64,000 nt of DNA, from NCBI GenBank assembly GCA_963832725.1, contig CAWHVG010000001.1:806001-870000 (forward strand), in the 5' to 3' direction. The stretch comes from JAEZBP01 sp963832725 (lineage in GTDB: Bacteria > Myxococcota_A > Polyangia > Polyangiales > Sandaracinaceae). The position numbers and the translations under genes were made by a program. The notes under the pieces were generated by a model, which saw only the letters and a program-made list of their open reading frames with translations, had not been told where the DNA came from and did no database searches. Below, piece by piece: positions 35,958 to 46,294 of this stretch. How positions within the stretch are numbered: position 1 is the first letter of the stretch; each line of letters opens with the position of its first letter.

Positions 35958-37001
35958 TCAGGCGCGCCGCAGCGGCACGTCGCGCAGCTCGGCGACGTTG
36001 CGGGCGCCGGTGCAGAAGCAGATGACGCGCAGTTCGTAGATCAAGGCCTCGAGCACGCGCACGGCGGCCTCTTCGCTCTCGGACGCCGCCTCCAGCAGCG
36101 GCTTGGCCAGCGCGACCACGTCGGCACCGAGCGCGAGCGCGACCGCCACGTCCATGCCGCTCCGCACGCCGCCCGAGCCGACCACCAGCCGGTCGCCGAA
36201 CGCCGCCCGGCAGATCCGGATCGACTCGGCCGTCGGGATCCCGAAGCCCTCGAGCCGCCGTCCCGTCTCGGCCTGCGCGCTCCTCGGGTCGCCGCGGAAG
36301 CTCTCCACCTTGGCCCAGCTCGTCCCGCCGGTGCCCGCGCACTCCACGCCGGCCAGGGGCAGCGCCGCCAGCTTGGCCGCCGCCCGCTCGCCGATGCCCG
36401 CGCCGACCTCCTTGGCCAGCACCGGCACGTCCAGCGCGTCCGCGAGCGACGCGATCTTCTCCTGCAGCCCGGAAAACCGCGTGTCGCCCTCCGGCTGCAC
36501 GGCCTCCTGGAGCGCGTTCAGGTGCAGGTTCAGCGCGTCGGCCGACACCGCCTCGAGCGCCTCCCGCACCGCCGCCGCGTCCACCCCGTAGTTGAGCTGC
36601 ACGGCGCCCACGTTGCCGAAGAGCAGAGGCAGATCGGGCGCGGCGTCCCGGACGGCGAAGCTCGGCGCCAGCGAGGGCTTCACGATCATCGCCCGCTGCG
36701 AGCCGAGCGCCATCCCCACGCCCACCTTGGCCGCGGCGCGGGCCAGCGTGCGGTTGATCTCGCCGGCCCGGCTGGTGCCGCCGGTCATGGCTCCGATCAC
36801 GATCGGCGCCGTCAATCGCCGCCCCAAGACCGTCACCGCGAGATCGACCTGCTCCAGATCGATCTCCGGCAGCGCGTCGTACTCCAGCGTGTAGCCGCCG
36901 AGGCCCACCGAGGGCCCGCTCGGCACCACGGCCTCGTTCAACACCACGTCGAGGTGCGCGTCCTTGCGCCGCTCGACGGCCTCCTGGTCGAGATCGCTCA
37001 T
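35958..37001 (-). CDS. fni: Type 2 isopentenyl-diphosphate delta-isomerase (FMN-dependent)
   Basis: This flavoenzyme interconverts IPP and DMAPP for isoprenoid synthesis. The 347-residue product has the N-terminal RRKDAHLDVVL, TAPIVIGAMTGGTSRAGEIN, MALGSQRAM, GNVGAVQLNYG, LNLHLNALQEAVQPEGDTRF, VLAKEVGAGIG, GGTSWAKVESFR, GSGGVRSGMDVAVALALGAD and the closing FCTGARNVAELR, all hallmark Idi-2/Fni segments. The start is ATG 37001. It is divergent from the moxR operon and convergent with ccmE. Myxobacteria use mevalonate-pathway genes, with which type 2 isomerases fit, but none lie nearby. Confidence 0.95.
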   Translation of the reverse strand: MSDLDQEAVERRKDAHLDVVLNEAVVPSGPSVGLGGYTLEYDALPEIDLEQVDLAVTVLGRRLTAPIVIGAMTGGTSRAGEINRTLARAAAKVGVGMALGSQRAMIVKPSLAPSFAVRDAAPDLPLLFGNVGAVQLNYGVDAAAVREALEAVSADALNLHLNALQEAVQPEGDTRFSGLQEKIASLADALDVPVLAKEVGAGIGERAAAKLAALPLAGVECAGTGGTSWAKVESFRGDPRSAQAETGRRLEGFGIPTAESIRICRAAFGDRLVVGSGGVRSGMDVAVALALGADVVALAKPLLEAASESEEAAVRVLEALIYELRVICFCTGARNVAELRDVPLRRA

Positions 37002-37091
37002 GGGCGAGCGAGCATGCACGCCTCGGCCAGCGGAGCAACCCGACACGGACCCGCCTCGGACCGTGGGGAAATATCGAAGGGCGAGGAGTGT

Positions 37092-37121
37092 TTGCCCTCG
37101 GCCCCACAAGGGTGCTAGCAG
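37092..37121 (+). promoter_or_regulatory. Probable promoter of the moxR-bat operon
   Basis: TTGCCC (37092-37097), an 18-nt spacer, then TGC-TAGCAG (-10 at 37116-37121). The same TTGCCC...GTGCTAGCAG combination occurs before the parvulin gene at 53752. The predicted leader to ATG 37176 is about 48 nt. Confidence 0.45.
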
Positions 37122-37175
37122 CCCTGCGTCCTGGGGAACCACGACGGCAATCGAGGCACGGAGCCGGAAGAGGTC

Positions 37176-38211
<1,036 letters not shown>

Positions 38212-38229
38212 CCCGGACCGTCTCTCGCC

Positions 38230-39117
38230 ATGATCCCGAGAGAGCTCATCAAGAAGCTCCGGAAGATCGAGATCCGGACCTCCAAGCTGGCCAACGACCA
38301 GCTCGCGGGAGGGTACCACTCGGTGTTCAAGGGGCGCGGTATGGCGTTCAGCGAGGTGCGCCAGTACCAGCCGGGCGACGACGTCCGCTTCATCGACTGG
38401 AACGTCTCCGCGCGCATGAACGAGACCTACGTGAAGGTCTTCACCGAAGAGCGCGAGATGACGGTGATGCTCCTCGTCGATCTCTCGGGCTCGGAGCGCT
38501 TCGGCTCGGTGCAGCGGCCCAAGGTCGAGACCGTGGCCGAGGTGGCCGCGCTGCTCGCGTTCAGCGCCATCAAGAACAACGACCGGGTGGGGCTGGTGCT
38601 CTTCACCGATCGGGTCGAGAAGTTCGTGCCCCCCAAGAAGGGCAAGGGGCACGTGATGCGCGTCGTCACGGAGATCCTCAACGCCCGGCCGCTCGGCGAG
38701 GGGACGGATCTGACGGCGGCGCTCGATCTCCTCGGGCACGTGGCCCGGCGGCGCTCGGTGGCGTTCTTGGTCAGCGACTTCATCGCCGACGGCTACGACA
38801 AGGCGCTCCGGGTGGCGTCGGCGCGCCACGATCTGATCCCGATCCAGGTGGTCGACCCGCGCGAGGAGGAGCTGCCCGACGTAGGGCTGGCGCTCTTCGA
38901 GGATCTCGAGACGGGCGAGCTGATCGAGATCGACACCTCCGACCGGCACGTCCGGCAGGCGTACGAGAAGCGCGTCGCGCGCCAGAAGCAGCAACGCGAG
39001 GAGCTCTTCCGGCGGCTGTCGATGGACCACATCACGGTCCAGACCGATCGCGACTACGTGCGGCCGCTGAGCGATCTCTTCCGGCGCCGGCAGCGGCGGA
39101 TGAAGGGGTACGGATGA
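38230..39117 (+). CDS. DUF58 (VWA-like) protein of the MoxR/Bat operon
   Basis: The 295-residue protein belongs to the DUF58 family that always travels with MoxR. The signature block is GRGMAFSEVRQYQPGDDVR followed by IDWNVSARMN, and the VWA-like fold begins VMLLVDLSGSERFG, where D-L-S-G-S gives a complete MIDAS D-x-S-x-S motif. GTDLTAALDLL supplies a further metal-site Thr. No signal peptide is present, so it probably acts in the cytoplasm beside MoxR. It overlaps the following gene (ATGA at 39114). Confidence 0.92.
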   Translation: MIPRELIKKLRKIEIRTSKLANDQLAGGYHSVFKGRGMAFSEVRQYQPGDDVRFIDWNVSARMNETYVKVFTEEREMTVMLLVDLSGSERFGSVQRPKVETVAEVAALLAFSAIKNNDRVGLVLFTDRVEKFVPPKKGKGHVMRVVTEILNARPLGEGTDLTAALDLLGHVARRRSVAFLVSDFIADGYDKALRVASARHDLIPIQVVDPREEELPDVGLALFEDLETGELIEIDTSDRHVRQAYEKRVARQKQQREELFRRLSMDHITVQTDRDYVRPLSDLFRRRQRRMKGYG

Positions 39118-42100
39118 GGCGCGCCGCCATCCTGATCGCGATGCTGGTCGCCCTCGGGGCCACGGCCGCGCATGCCCAAGACAGCACGGGCGGCTCGGGC
39201 ACGACTCCCGGCGGCTCCGGAACCACTACACACGGCTCCGGGACCACTACACACGGCGCCGGGACCACTACACACGGCGCCGGGACCACTACACACGGCG
39301 CCGGGACCACTACACACGCGCCCGGAACGACTACACACGGCTCCGGCTCGGCTACACGCGCTGCCGGCTCGGCTACACGCGCTGCCGGCTCGACTACACG
39401 CGCTGCCGGCTCGGCTACACGCGCTGCCCCGACGACTACAGGCGCTCCCGGCTCGACTACAGGCGCTCCCGGCTCGACTACAGGCGCTCCCGGCTCGGCT
39501 ACAGGCGCTGCCCCGACGACTACAGGCGCTCCCGGCTCGACTACAGGCGCTGCCCCGACGACTACAGGCGCTCCCGGCTCGACTACAGGCGCTCCCGGCC
39601 CGGCTACACGCGCTGCCCCGACGACTACAGGCGCTCCCGGCTCGACTACAGGCGCTCCCGGCTCGGCTACAGGCCCTGCTCCGACGACTACAGGCGTTGG
39701 CGGAACGGCTCCAGGCGCTGCCGGCTCGGCTACAGGCGCTGCTCCGACGACCACAGGCGTTGGCGGAACGGCTCCAGGCGCGGCCGGCTCGGCTACAGGC
39801 GTTGGCGGCTCGGCTCCAGGCGCTGGCGGCTCGGCTACAGGCCCTGGCGGCTCGGCTACAGGCGCTGGCGGCTCGGCTGCGGACGGCGCAGAGACGGCTC
39901 CAGGCGGCGGCGGAGCGGCCGCCGGTGACGAGGACGCGGTCGCAGACGGCGCCGCGACCGCCGCCGGCACCGACACGCTTACCGACGGCGCCGAGCCGGC
40001 CCACGGGGAGAGCGGGAGCGCCGACGACGGGCTGGCCGCCGATCCCGACGAGGCCCCGCCGGGCGCCGAGCTGCCCGAGGGGCACCAGCCGGAGCTGAGC
40101 CTGGAGGTCGACACCGGCGGCGGCGTGATGACCGGCGATCTGGTGCACGTCGTGGTCACGGCGGTGGTGCCGGAGGGCGACGACGTCACCGTGCCCGAGC
40201 AGGAGCTCGGCACCTTCGAGCTGCACGACCACCGCTATCAGGACCAGCCCATCGACGACGGCCGGAAGCGCCGCTTCCGCTTCGAGCTCGAATCTCCTCG
40301 CGCTCGAGCCGGGCGAGCAGGAGCTGCCGGCCATTCGCCTGCGCGTCGTCACCCGTGACGGCGACATGGCCACCGTCACCACCGAGCCGCGCACCATCGA
40401 GGTCGGCTCGCACATCGCCAACGAGCCCGACGCCGAGCCGCGGCCGCCGACCGAGCCGGTGGCGGTCATGGAGAAGGACTACACGCTGGCGTGGTCGCTC
40501 GGCGTGTTCGGAGCGCTCCTCCTGACCGCGCTGCTCGGGTTCCTGGCCGCGCGCTGGTGGGGCCGCCGTGTCAAAGAGGCCGCGCCGCCGCCCCCGCCGC
40601 GCCCGCCGTGGGAGGTCGCGCTGGAGGAGCTCTCCGCCCTCTCGCGGCAGAAGGTCGGACTCATCGCCGACGGCCAGCAGGCCGATCTGGTCGACCGCGT
40701 CAGCGACGTGCTCCGCCACTACCTCGGCCAGCGCTACGACTTCAACGGCCTGGAGAGCACCACCGACGAGGTGCTGACGCGCCTCCGCAAGGTGAAGCTG
40801 CGCGGCGTGAAGCTGCGCGAGATCACCGCCCTGCTCGCCGACAGCGATCTGGTGAAGTTCGCGCGGGCGGTGCCGGACGAGGAGCAGTGCGATCGCATGC
40901 TCGAGGGCGCGACGCGCATCGTGCGCGCCACCACGCCGCGACCGAGCGCCAAGCCGAGCGCGCGGCCGGCGAGCGACAAAGCGAGCGCGCGCATCGTCAC
41001 GACCGAGGGCGAGGTGGTGCTGCCCATCTCCGCCTACACGCTGGAAGAGGCCGAGCGGGCCATCCGAGCGGCGGTCGGGCCGGCGTTCAGCGACGCGGCG
41101 GCCGATCCGAGCTTCGAGGGGACGCTGCGGGTGACGCTGAGCGCGAAGCTCCCGCCGAGCGGCAACGCGAACGACGCGCTCCGGCGGCTGCACGCACGGC
41201 TGGCGAGCGAGCTGGCGACCATCCCGCTCCCCGACGGCCGGCACGCGCGGCTGGTGATCGAGCACCTGCACGAGAGCCCGCGCGACGCGGCGCGCCGCGG
41301 CCGGAGCGCCAAGCGCAGCGTCATCGACGCCGATGGAGTGCGGATCCAAGAGGGACGCCCGCTCGGGGACGCAGGCGGCGAAGTCGAGGCGAGCGACGCG
41401 AGCACCGCCGACGCGAGCACCGCCGACGCGAGCACCGCCGACGCGAGCACCGCCGACGCGAGCACCGCCGACGCGAGCCGCAGCGAGCGAGCACCGCCGA
41501 CGCGAGCACCGCCGACGCGAGCCCCAGCGACGCGAGCCCCAGTGCCGACGCGAGCGCGACGGCGACCGCGGGCGACGGCGGAGACGCAATCTCCGGCGCC
41601 GCTGCGAGCACCGGCGAGGGTGGAGACGGGAGCACCTCCACGGAGACGACCCGCGACACCTCCGCGAGCGCCGGTGGAGAGGCGAGCCGCGAGAGCTCCG
41701 CCGGCGGCCGCGAAGGAGACCGCAGCCCGAGCGGTGGGCGCGACCCGAATCGCGGCGCCGCGAACGCAGATCCCGCCCGAGCCGGCAGCGAGGTATCCAG
41801 CGGCGAGGCGTCCAGCGGTGCTGGCCGGAGCGGCGAGCCGCGTCGACGGGCGCGCACCGGACCGGTGGAGTGGGATCGGCCGGCGGTCGCGACCCCCGAA
41901 GAGCCCGACGACGCCCTCGCCGGACGCGCCCACACCGGCCCGGTCGAGTGGGACCGAGCCGCCGCCGTCGAGGCGCTCCGCAGGAGCGGCTCCCACGAGA
42001 CCGGCGCGGCGACTCGCTCCGAGCGCACCGGCGTCGCTCCGACCGCCGCGGGCACGACGCAAGCCCGCGACGAGGGCGCCACCTCCCTCGGCGCGACCGA

Positions 42101-43019
42101 GCGGACGACACGCTCCGCGACCGACAGCGCCGCTTCGAAGGGGGCGGCGAAGGGCTCGCAGGCTCCAGAGCCCGCGGCCACCGACGGAGCGGCGAGCCGG
42201 GAAGCGACCGGCGGTGGCGGGGCAGCTGCGACCAGCGCCACCGCGACCGGCTCCGAAGGCGAGCCCACGAGCGCCGCCGCGAGCTCCCGCTCCGGCGGCC
42301 CAGCGAACAGCGCGACCGCGAGCGCTCGGCCCGCGAGCAAGACCGGCACCGGCACCGGAGCGAGCACCCCGGCTGCGAGCGAGGAAGGCGCTGCCGCCGA
42401 CTCCGCGACGGGCGCGGCCAGGGACGGGCAGACCGCCGCCACGCCGCCGGGCGCTTCCGCCGAGGCCACGCTGGGACGCGTGCTGCCCGCCTTCCAGCCG
42501 AAGGACGCGCCGGCCGCGGGCGCGCTGCTGCGCTGGGTCACGGGGCTGGAGCGGCCCGTCCGCTACGCCGCCGGCGACGGCGATCCGATCGCCTCCCGCG
42601 CGCTCGCCGAGCTCGGCCTCACCCGCGGCGGGCTGCACGAGCGGGCGCTGGCCAACCTGCGCCGCGCCATCCCACCGGGGTTCGCGCCGAGCGTCGAGCC
42701 GGCCCTGCTCGACGACGCCGACGGCGCGGCCGTGCTCGCGCTGCCCGACCTGGTGCCGGCCGGCGAGACCTGGCTGGCCTACCCGCTCCGCGGCGAGGGC
42801 CTGATCGTGATGCGCGAGTCCGAGCCCTCCACCCACGCCGAGCTCGCCCGCCTCGGTCGGGCGCACCGCGCCGACCCGCATCCGATCTTCGAGCGCCCCG
42901 TGCGCATCACCCGCCGCGGGTTCGAGCCCGTCGACTGGCCCGAAGGGCGCGCCACCAATCCGGGCTTCGCGTCCCCGGACACGCCCGTGAGCCGCGGCGA
43001 CGAGGAGGACGAGCCGTGA
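39114..43019 (+). CDS. Giant BatD-like membrane protein with heptapeptide-repeat stalk (two frameshifts)
   Basis: The assembled protein has about 1300 residues. After a signal peptide (MRRAAILIAMLVALGATAAH) comes about 230 residues of seven-residue Thr/Gly/Ala/Pro repeats, then an acidic Ala/Gly linker. A beta-sandwich follows (LSLEVDTGGGVMTGDLVHVV), with BatD-like character, then a membrane helix (WSLGVFGALLLTALLGFLAA) and a cytoplasmic helical domain similar to DUF4381 (VSDVLRHYLGQRYDFNGLES). A second disordered region and a C-terminal domain vaguely like DUF1444 end the protein. An extra base in CTCGAATC near 40286-40290 and a lost base near 41485 (within ASTAD repeats) break the frame. 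It overlaps its neighbours by ATGA and GTGA. A split into two genes is possible, but no stop supports it. Confidence 0.7.
39205..39890. repeat. 21-bp tandem repeat tract encoding heptapeptides
   Basis: About 32 units of 21 bp encode seven-residue repeats that drift from GAGTTTH through AAGSATR and APGSTTG to VGGTAPG and AGGSATG. The units are nearly identical within blocks and change stepwise between blocks, suggesting successive duplications. All frames on both strands stay open across the tract, so many false ORFs arise here. Confidence 0.9.
41397..41530. repeat. 15-bp tandem repeats encoding Asp-Ala-Ser-Thr-Ala
   Basis: The unit gacgcgagcaccgcc occurs about six times, interrupted near 41476-41490 by the point where one base appears lost (gacgcg reduced to gagcg). 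It encodes the linker DASTADASTAD in the disordered cytoplasmic part of the BatD-like protein. Confidence 0.85.
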
Positions 43020-44188
43020 AGCGCGTCGTCTCGTGGCTCCTGCCGCTCGTGTGGACCCTCGTGTTCGCCATCCCGACCGTCTACGTGGTCGTGTGGTTGA
43101 TCGAGGCCTACTTCGAAGTGCCCCTCGCCGACGGCAGCTTCCGCTTCGAGCGCGAGTGGGCCGCCCTGCTCTTGCCGGCCGGCCTCCTGGTGCTGATCGC
43201 CCGCGGCTGGCTTCAGGACAAGCGCGCGCCGCGGCTCAAGCTCTCGCGGGTGCACGATCTGGCCGTGCTCGGCCGGCGCGGCTGGCGCACCTGGCTCCGG
43301 CACCTGCCGACCGGTGCCCGCGTGGTGGCGGTCCTGCTGCTGGCCTGCGCGCTGATGGGCCCGCAGAGCATCCACGCCCGCGACTCGGCCGAGGTGGAGG
43401 GCATCGACATCGTCCTCGCGCTCGATCTCTCGCTCTCGATGCAGGCGGCGGACATCCAGCCCAACCGCTTCGAGGCCAGCAAGGAGGTGGTGGACGACTT
43501 CATCCGCCGCCGGCCCAACGATCGCGTCGGCGCGGTGGTCTTCGGACGGGACGCCTACACCCTGATGCCGCTGACCACCGACAAGCAGGCCCTGCGCTCC
43601 GCCATCTCCGAGCTCTCGCTCAACATGATCGACGGGCGGGGGACGGCGATCGGCAACGCGGTGGGCACGGCGCTCAACCGCCTCCGCGACAGCGAGGCCG
43701 AGAGCCGCGTCATCATCCTGCTCACCGACGGTGACAGCAACAGCGGCAACGTCTCGCCCCAGCAGGCGGCCGACATCGCCCGCACCCTCCCCCACCCGCG
43801 CAACCGCACCGAGACCGATCCGGACGCCCGCGAGAACCGCGAGGGGGTCAAGATCTACACCGTGCTGATGGGTCAGTCGGGCGACGCCCGCGTCCAGCAG
43901 GGCACCGACATGTTCGGCCGCCCGGTGTGGGACCGCGGCAACTTCCCGATCAACCCCGAGCTGCTCCGCGACATGGCCGAGACGACCGGCGGCGAGTACT
44001 TCCAGGTCAGCGACCGGCAGGGGCTCGAGCGGAGCTTCCACCAGATCCTCGACAGCCTCGAGCGGAGCAAGATCGAGGACAACGGCCGCGTCTACGGCGA
44101 GCTCTACCCCGCGTTCCTGTGGCCGGCGGTGGTGCTCCTGGTGCTCGAGATGCTGGCCGGCGCGCTCTTGCTCCGGAGGTGGCCGTGA
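43016..44188 (+). CDS. batA: BatA-type VWA-domain membrane protein
   Basis: The 390-residue protein has two N-terminal helices (LLPLVWTLVFAIPTVYVVVW and WAALLLPAGLLVLIA), a third before the VWA domain (VVAVLLLACALMGPQSIHA), a VWA domain with MIDAS residues in ALDLSLSMQAADIQPNRFEA, and a C-terminal helix (AFLWPAVVLLVLEMLAGALL). TDGDSNSGN supplies the later metal-site Asp. This is the BatA/BatB layout, first named for Bacteroides aerotolerance. The start is GTG 43016 overlapping the previous stop (GTGA). Proteins of this set are thought to be activated by MoxR. Confidence 0.92.
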   Translation: MKRVVSWLLPLVWTLVFAIPTVYVVVWLIEAYFEVPLADGSFRFEREWAALLLPAGLLVLIARGWLQDKRAPRLKLSRVHDLAVLGRRGWRTWLRHLPTGARVVAVLLLACALMGPQSIHARDSAEVEGIDIVLALDLSLSMQAADIQPNRFEASKEVVDDFIRRRPNDRVGAVVFGRDAYTLMPLTTDKQALRSAISELSLNMIDGRGTAIGNAVGTALNRLRDSEAESRVIILLTDGDSNSGNVSPQQAADIARTLPHPRNRTETDPDARENREGVKIYTVLMGQSGDARVQQGTDMFGRPVWDRGNFPINPELLRDMAETTGGEYFQVSDRQGLERSFHQILDSLERSKIEDNGRVYGELYPAFLWPAVVLLVLEMLAGALLLRRWP

Positions 44189-45282
44189 GCTGGCAGCACC
44201 CGGATTACCTGTGGCTCCTCCTGCTGGTGCCGGTGCTGGCCGGCGTGCCGATCCTGGCCTGGTGGCTGAGGCAGCGGGCGACTACGCGCTTCGGCAACCC
44301 GGAGGTCGCGCGGATGCTGACGGCCGGGCGCTCGGGCCCCTGGCGCGCCACCCGCGCGGTGCTCTGGGTGCTGGCGCTGGCGTTCGCGCTGGTGGCGCTG
44401 GCCGGACCGCAGCTCGGCACGCGGACGCGCATCCTGCACAAGCGCGGCATCGACATCGTGGTCGCGCTCGACTTCTCGAAGAGCATGCTGGCCCGCGACG
44501 TCCGGCCCAGCCGCATCGAGCGCGCCAAGGCGGAGCTGACCCGGCTGATGGGCGAGCTCGACGGCGATCGGGTGGGCATCGTGGCGTTCGCGGGCGAGTC
44601 GATCGAGTTCCCGATGACCACCGACTATCGGGCGCTCTCGCTCTTCTTCCGCGATCTCGGGCCCTACGACATGCCGGTCGGCGGGACCGCGGTCGCGCGG
44701 GCGTTGGTCGCGGCCAAGCGACTGATGGAGCGCGCCGATCAGCACAGCCGGGCCGAGCCCGACGAGCAGCAGCGCTCGCGGGTGGTGATCCTGATGACCG
44801 ACGGCGAGGATCACGAGGGCGATCCGCTGGCCGCCGCGCGTGAGCTGGAAGAGGCGGGCATCCGCGTGATCACGGTCGGCATCGGCTCCCGCACCGGCGA
44901 GCCCATCCCGACCTACGCGCCGGACGGCACGTGGACGGGCTACCTGCGCGACGAGAACGATCAGGTCGTCACCACGGCGCTGACGGAAGAGAACGAGGAG
45001 CAGCTCCGGCAGATCGCGGAGATCACGCACGGGCGCTACTTTGCGGCCGGTCGCGGGCAGGTCGGGGTCGACCGCATCCGCGCCGAGCTGGCCCAGATGC
45101 AGCAGCACGAGAACGAGGCGCGCCGGGTGACCATCCACGAGGCGCGCTACGCGTTGGCGCTCCTGCCGGCGTTCTTGCTCCTGGTGCTGGAAGGGCTCCT
45201 GCCGGAGGCGTGGATCGGGCGGCGGCGCAGGCGTGCAGCCCCGCCGCCACGGCGGAGGCGTCGGGTGGAGGGGAGCGAATGA
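44185..45282 (+). CDS. batB: BatB-type VWA-domain membrane protein
   Basis: The 365-residue paralogue of BatA starts with a helix (YLWLLLLVPVLAGVPILAWW), then a second (AVLWVLALAFALVALAGPQL), a VWA domain with MIDAS ALDFSKSMLARDVRPSRIER and TDGEDHEG, and a final helix (ALALLPAFLLLVLEGLL). The GTPTYAPDGTWTGYLRDENDQ-like insert (PTYAPDGTWTGYLRDENDQV) with T-x-L following matches BatB. A basic tail (RRRRRAAPPPRRRRR) ends the protein. It overlaps batA by GTGA and batC by ATGA, so the complex is made from a tightly coupled message. Confidence 0.93.
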   Translation: MSWQHPDYLWLLLLVPVLAGVPILAWWLRQRATTRFGNPEVARMLTAGRSGPWRATRAVLWVLALAFALVALAGPQLGTRTRILHKRGIDIVVALDFSKSMLARDVRPSRIERAKAELTRLMGELDGDRVGIVAFAGESIEFPMTTDYRALSLFFRDLGPYDMPVGGTAVARALVAAKRLMERADQHSRAEPDEQQRSRVVILMTDGEDHEGDPLAAARELEEAGIRVITVGIGSRTGEPIPTYAPDGTWTGYLRDENDQVVTTALTEENEEQLRQIAEITHGRYFAAGRGQVGVDRIRAELAQMQQHENEARRVTIHEARYALALLPAFLLLVLEGLLPEAWIGRRRRRAAPPPRRRRRVEGSE

Positions 45283-46294
45283 GGGGGCTCTCGCGCATCG
45301 CCATGGCGATCTCGGTCGCTTCGCTGGCGTGGACGGTCGCGCCGCGGGCGCAGGCTTGGGATCCCTTCCTCGTCCAGAACGAGGACGTGGAGGCGGGCAA
45401 CGCGCGGATGGCGGCGGACGACGCGCAGGGGGCGCTGCCGCACTACGATCAGGCGGCGCGCGCGCTTCCGAACCGGGGCGAGGTCCACCTCGACCGCGGG
45501 CTGGCGCTGCTGGACGCGGGCGAGCTCGATCGAGCGCGGGAAGCGTTCCTGGTGGCCACCGAGCCGCCGGCGCCGGCCGACGTGCGGGCGGACGCGTTCT
45601 ACGATCTCGGGCTGGCGTTCTACCGGCAGGCCGACGCGGCCGCGCAGGAGGAGGACCACGAGGAAGCACAGCGCATGTTCCGCGAGGCGGCCGACGCCTT
45701 CCGCGAGTCGTTGCGCCTGAGGCCCGGCAACGACGACGCCGGCTGGAACCTGGAGCTGGCCCTCCGCCGCATCCGCGAGCAGGAGGAGCAGCAAGAGCAG
45801 CAGGACCAGCAGAACCAGGACCAGGATCAGCAGGACCAGGATCAGCAGAACCAGGATCAGCAGAACCAGGACCAGGACCAGCAGGACCAGGATCAGCAGA
45901 ACCAGGACCAGGATCAGCAGAACCAGGACCAGGACCAGCAGAGGACCAGGACCAGCAGAACCAGGACCAGCAGAACCAGGACCAGCAGAACCAGGACCAG
46001 CAGAACCAGGACCAGCAGAACCAGGACCAGCAGGACCAGCAGAGCCAGGGCGATCAGTCGAGCGACGACGAGGAGCGCTCGCAGGATCAGGGCTCGCAGG
46101 ACGAGGACGGCTCCGACCAGCAGGGCCAGGACGCAGAGCAGCAGCCGCCGCCTTCGCGCGGGACGGAAGACGGCCTCTCGCCCGAGAGCCGCCGGGTCCT
46201 CGACGCGCTCGAGCAGGGCGAGGACAACCTCGAGCGGCACCGCGCCCGGGTCCGCGCGACCCAAGAGAACCGGCGGGTGGAGCAGGACTGGTGA
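45279..46294 (+). CDS. batC: BatC-type TPR protein with a Gln/Asn/Asp-rich tract (frameshift in the tract)
   Basis: A signal peptide (SRIAMAISVASLAWTVAPRA then QAW) precedes two to three TPR units (GALPHYDQAARALPNRGEVH and DAFYDLGLAFYRQADAAAQE). A long tract built from QDQ, QNQ and DQQ units follows, and a helical C-terminus ends TQENRRVEQDW. BatC is a periplasmic TPR partner of BatA/BatB. The frame changes near 45940, where CAGCAGAGGACC interrupts the tract; a net loss of one base or gain of two explains it. The true repeat number is therefore uncertain. It overlaps batB (ATGA) and batD (GTGA). Confidence 0.88.
45780..46050. repeat. Low-complexity CAG/GAC/AAC repeat tract in batC
   Basis: About 270 bp of the words caggac, caggat and cagaac in variable order encode a Gln/Asp/Asn-rich segment. 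Imperfect internal repetition makes it prone to slippage and to assembly error, and the frame break in batC lies inside it. Confidence 0.9.

Noticed and set aside
39032..40213. Minus-strand frames over the heptapeptide repeats
   Set aside because: All frames are open in the 21-bp repeats because the unit lacks stop codons; the plus strand has the signal peptide, operon overlaps and BatD-like domain.
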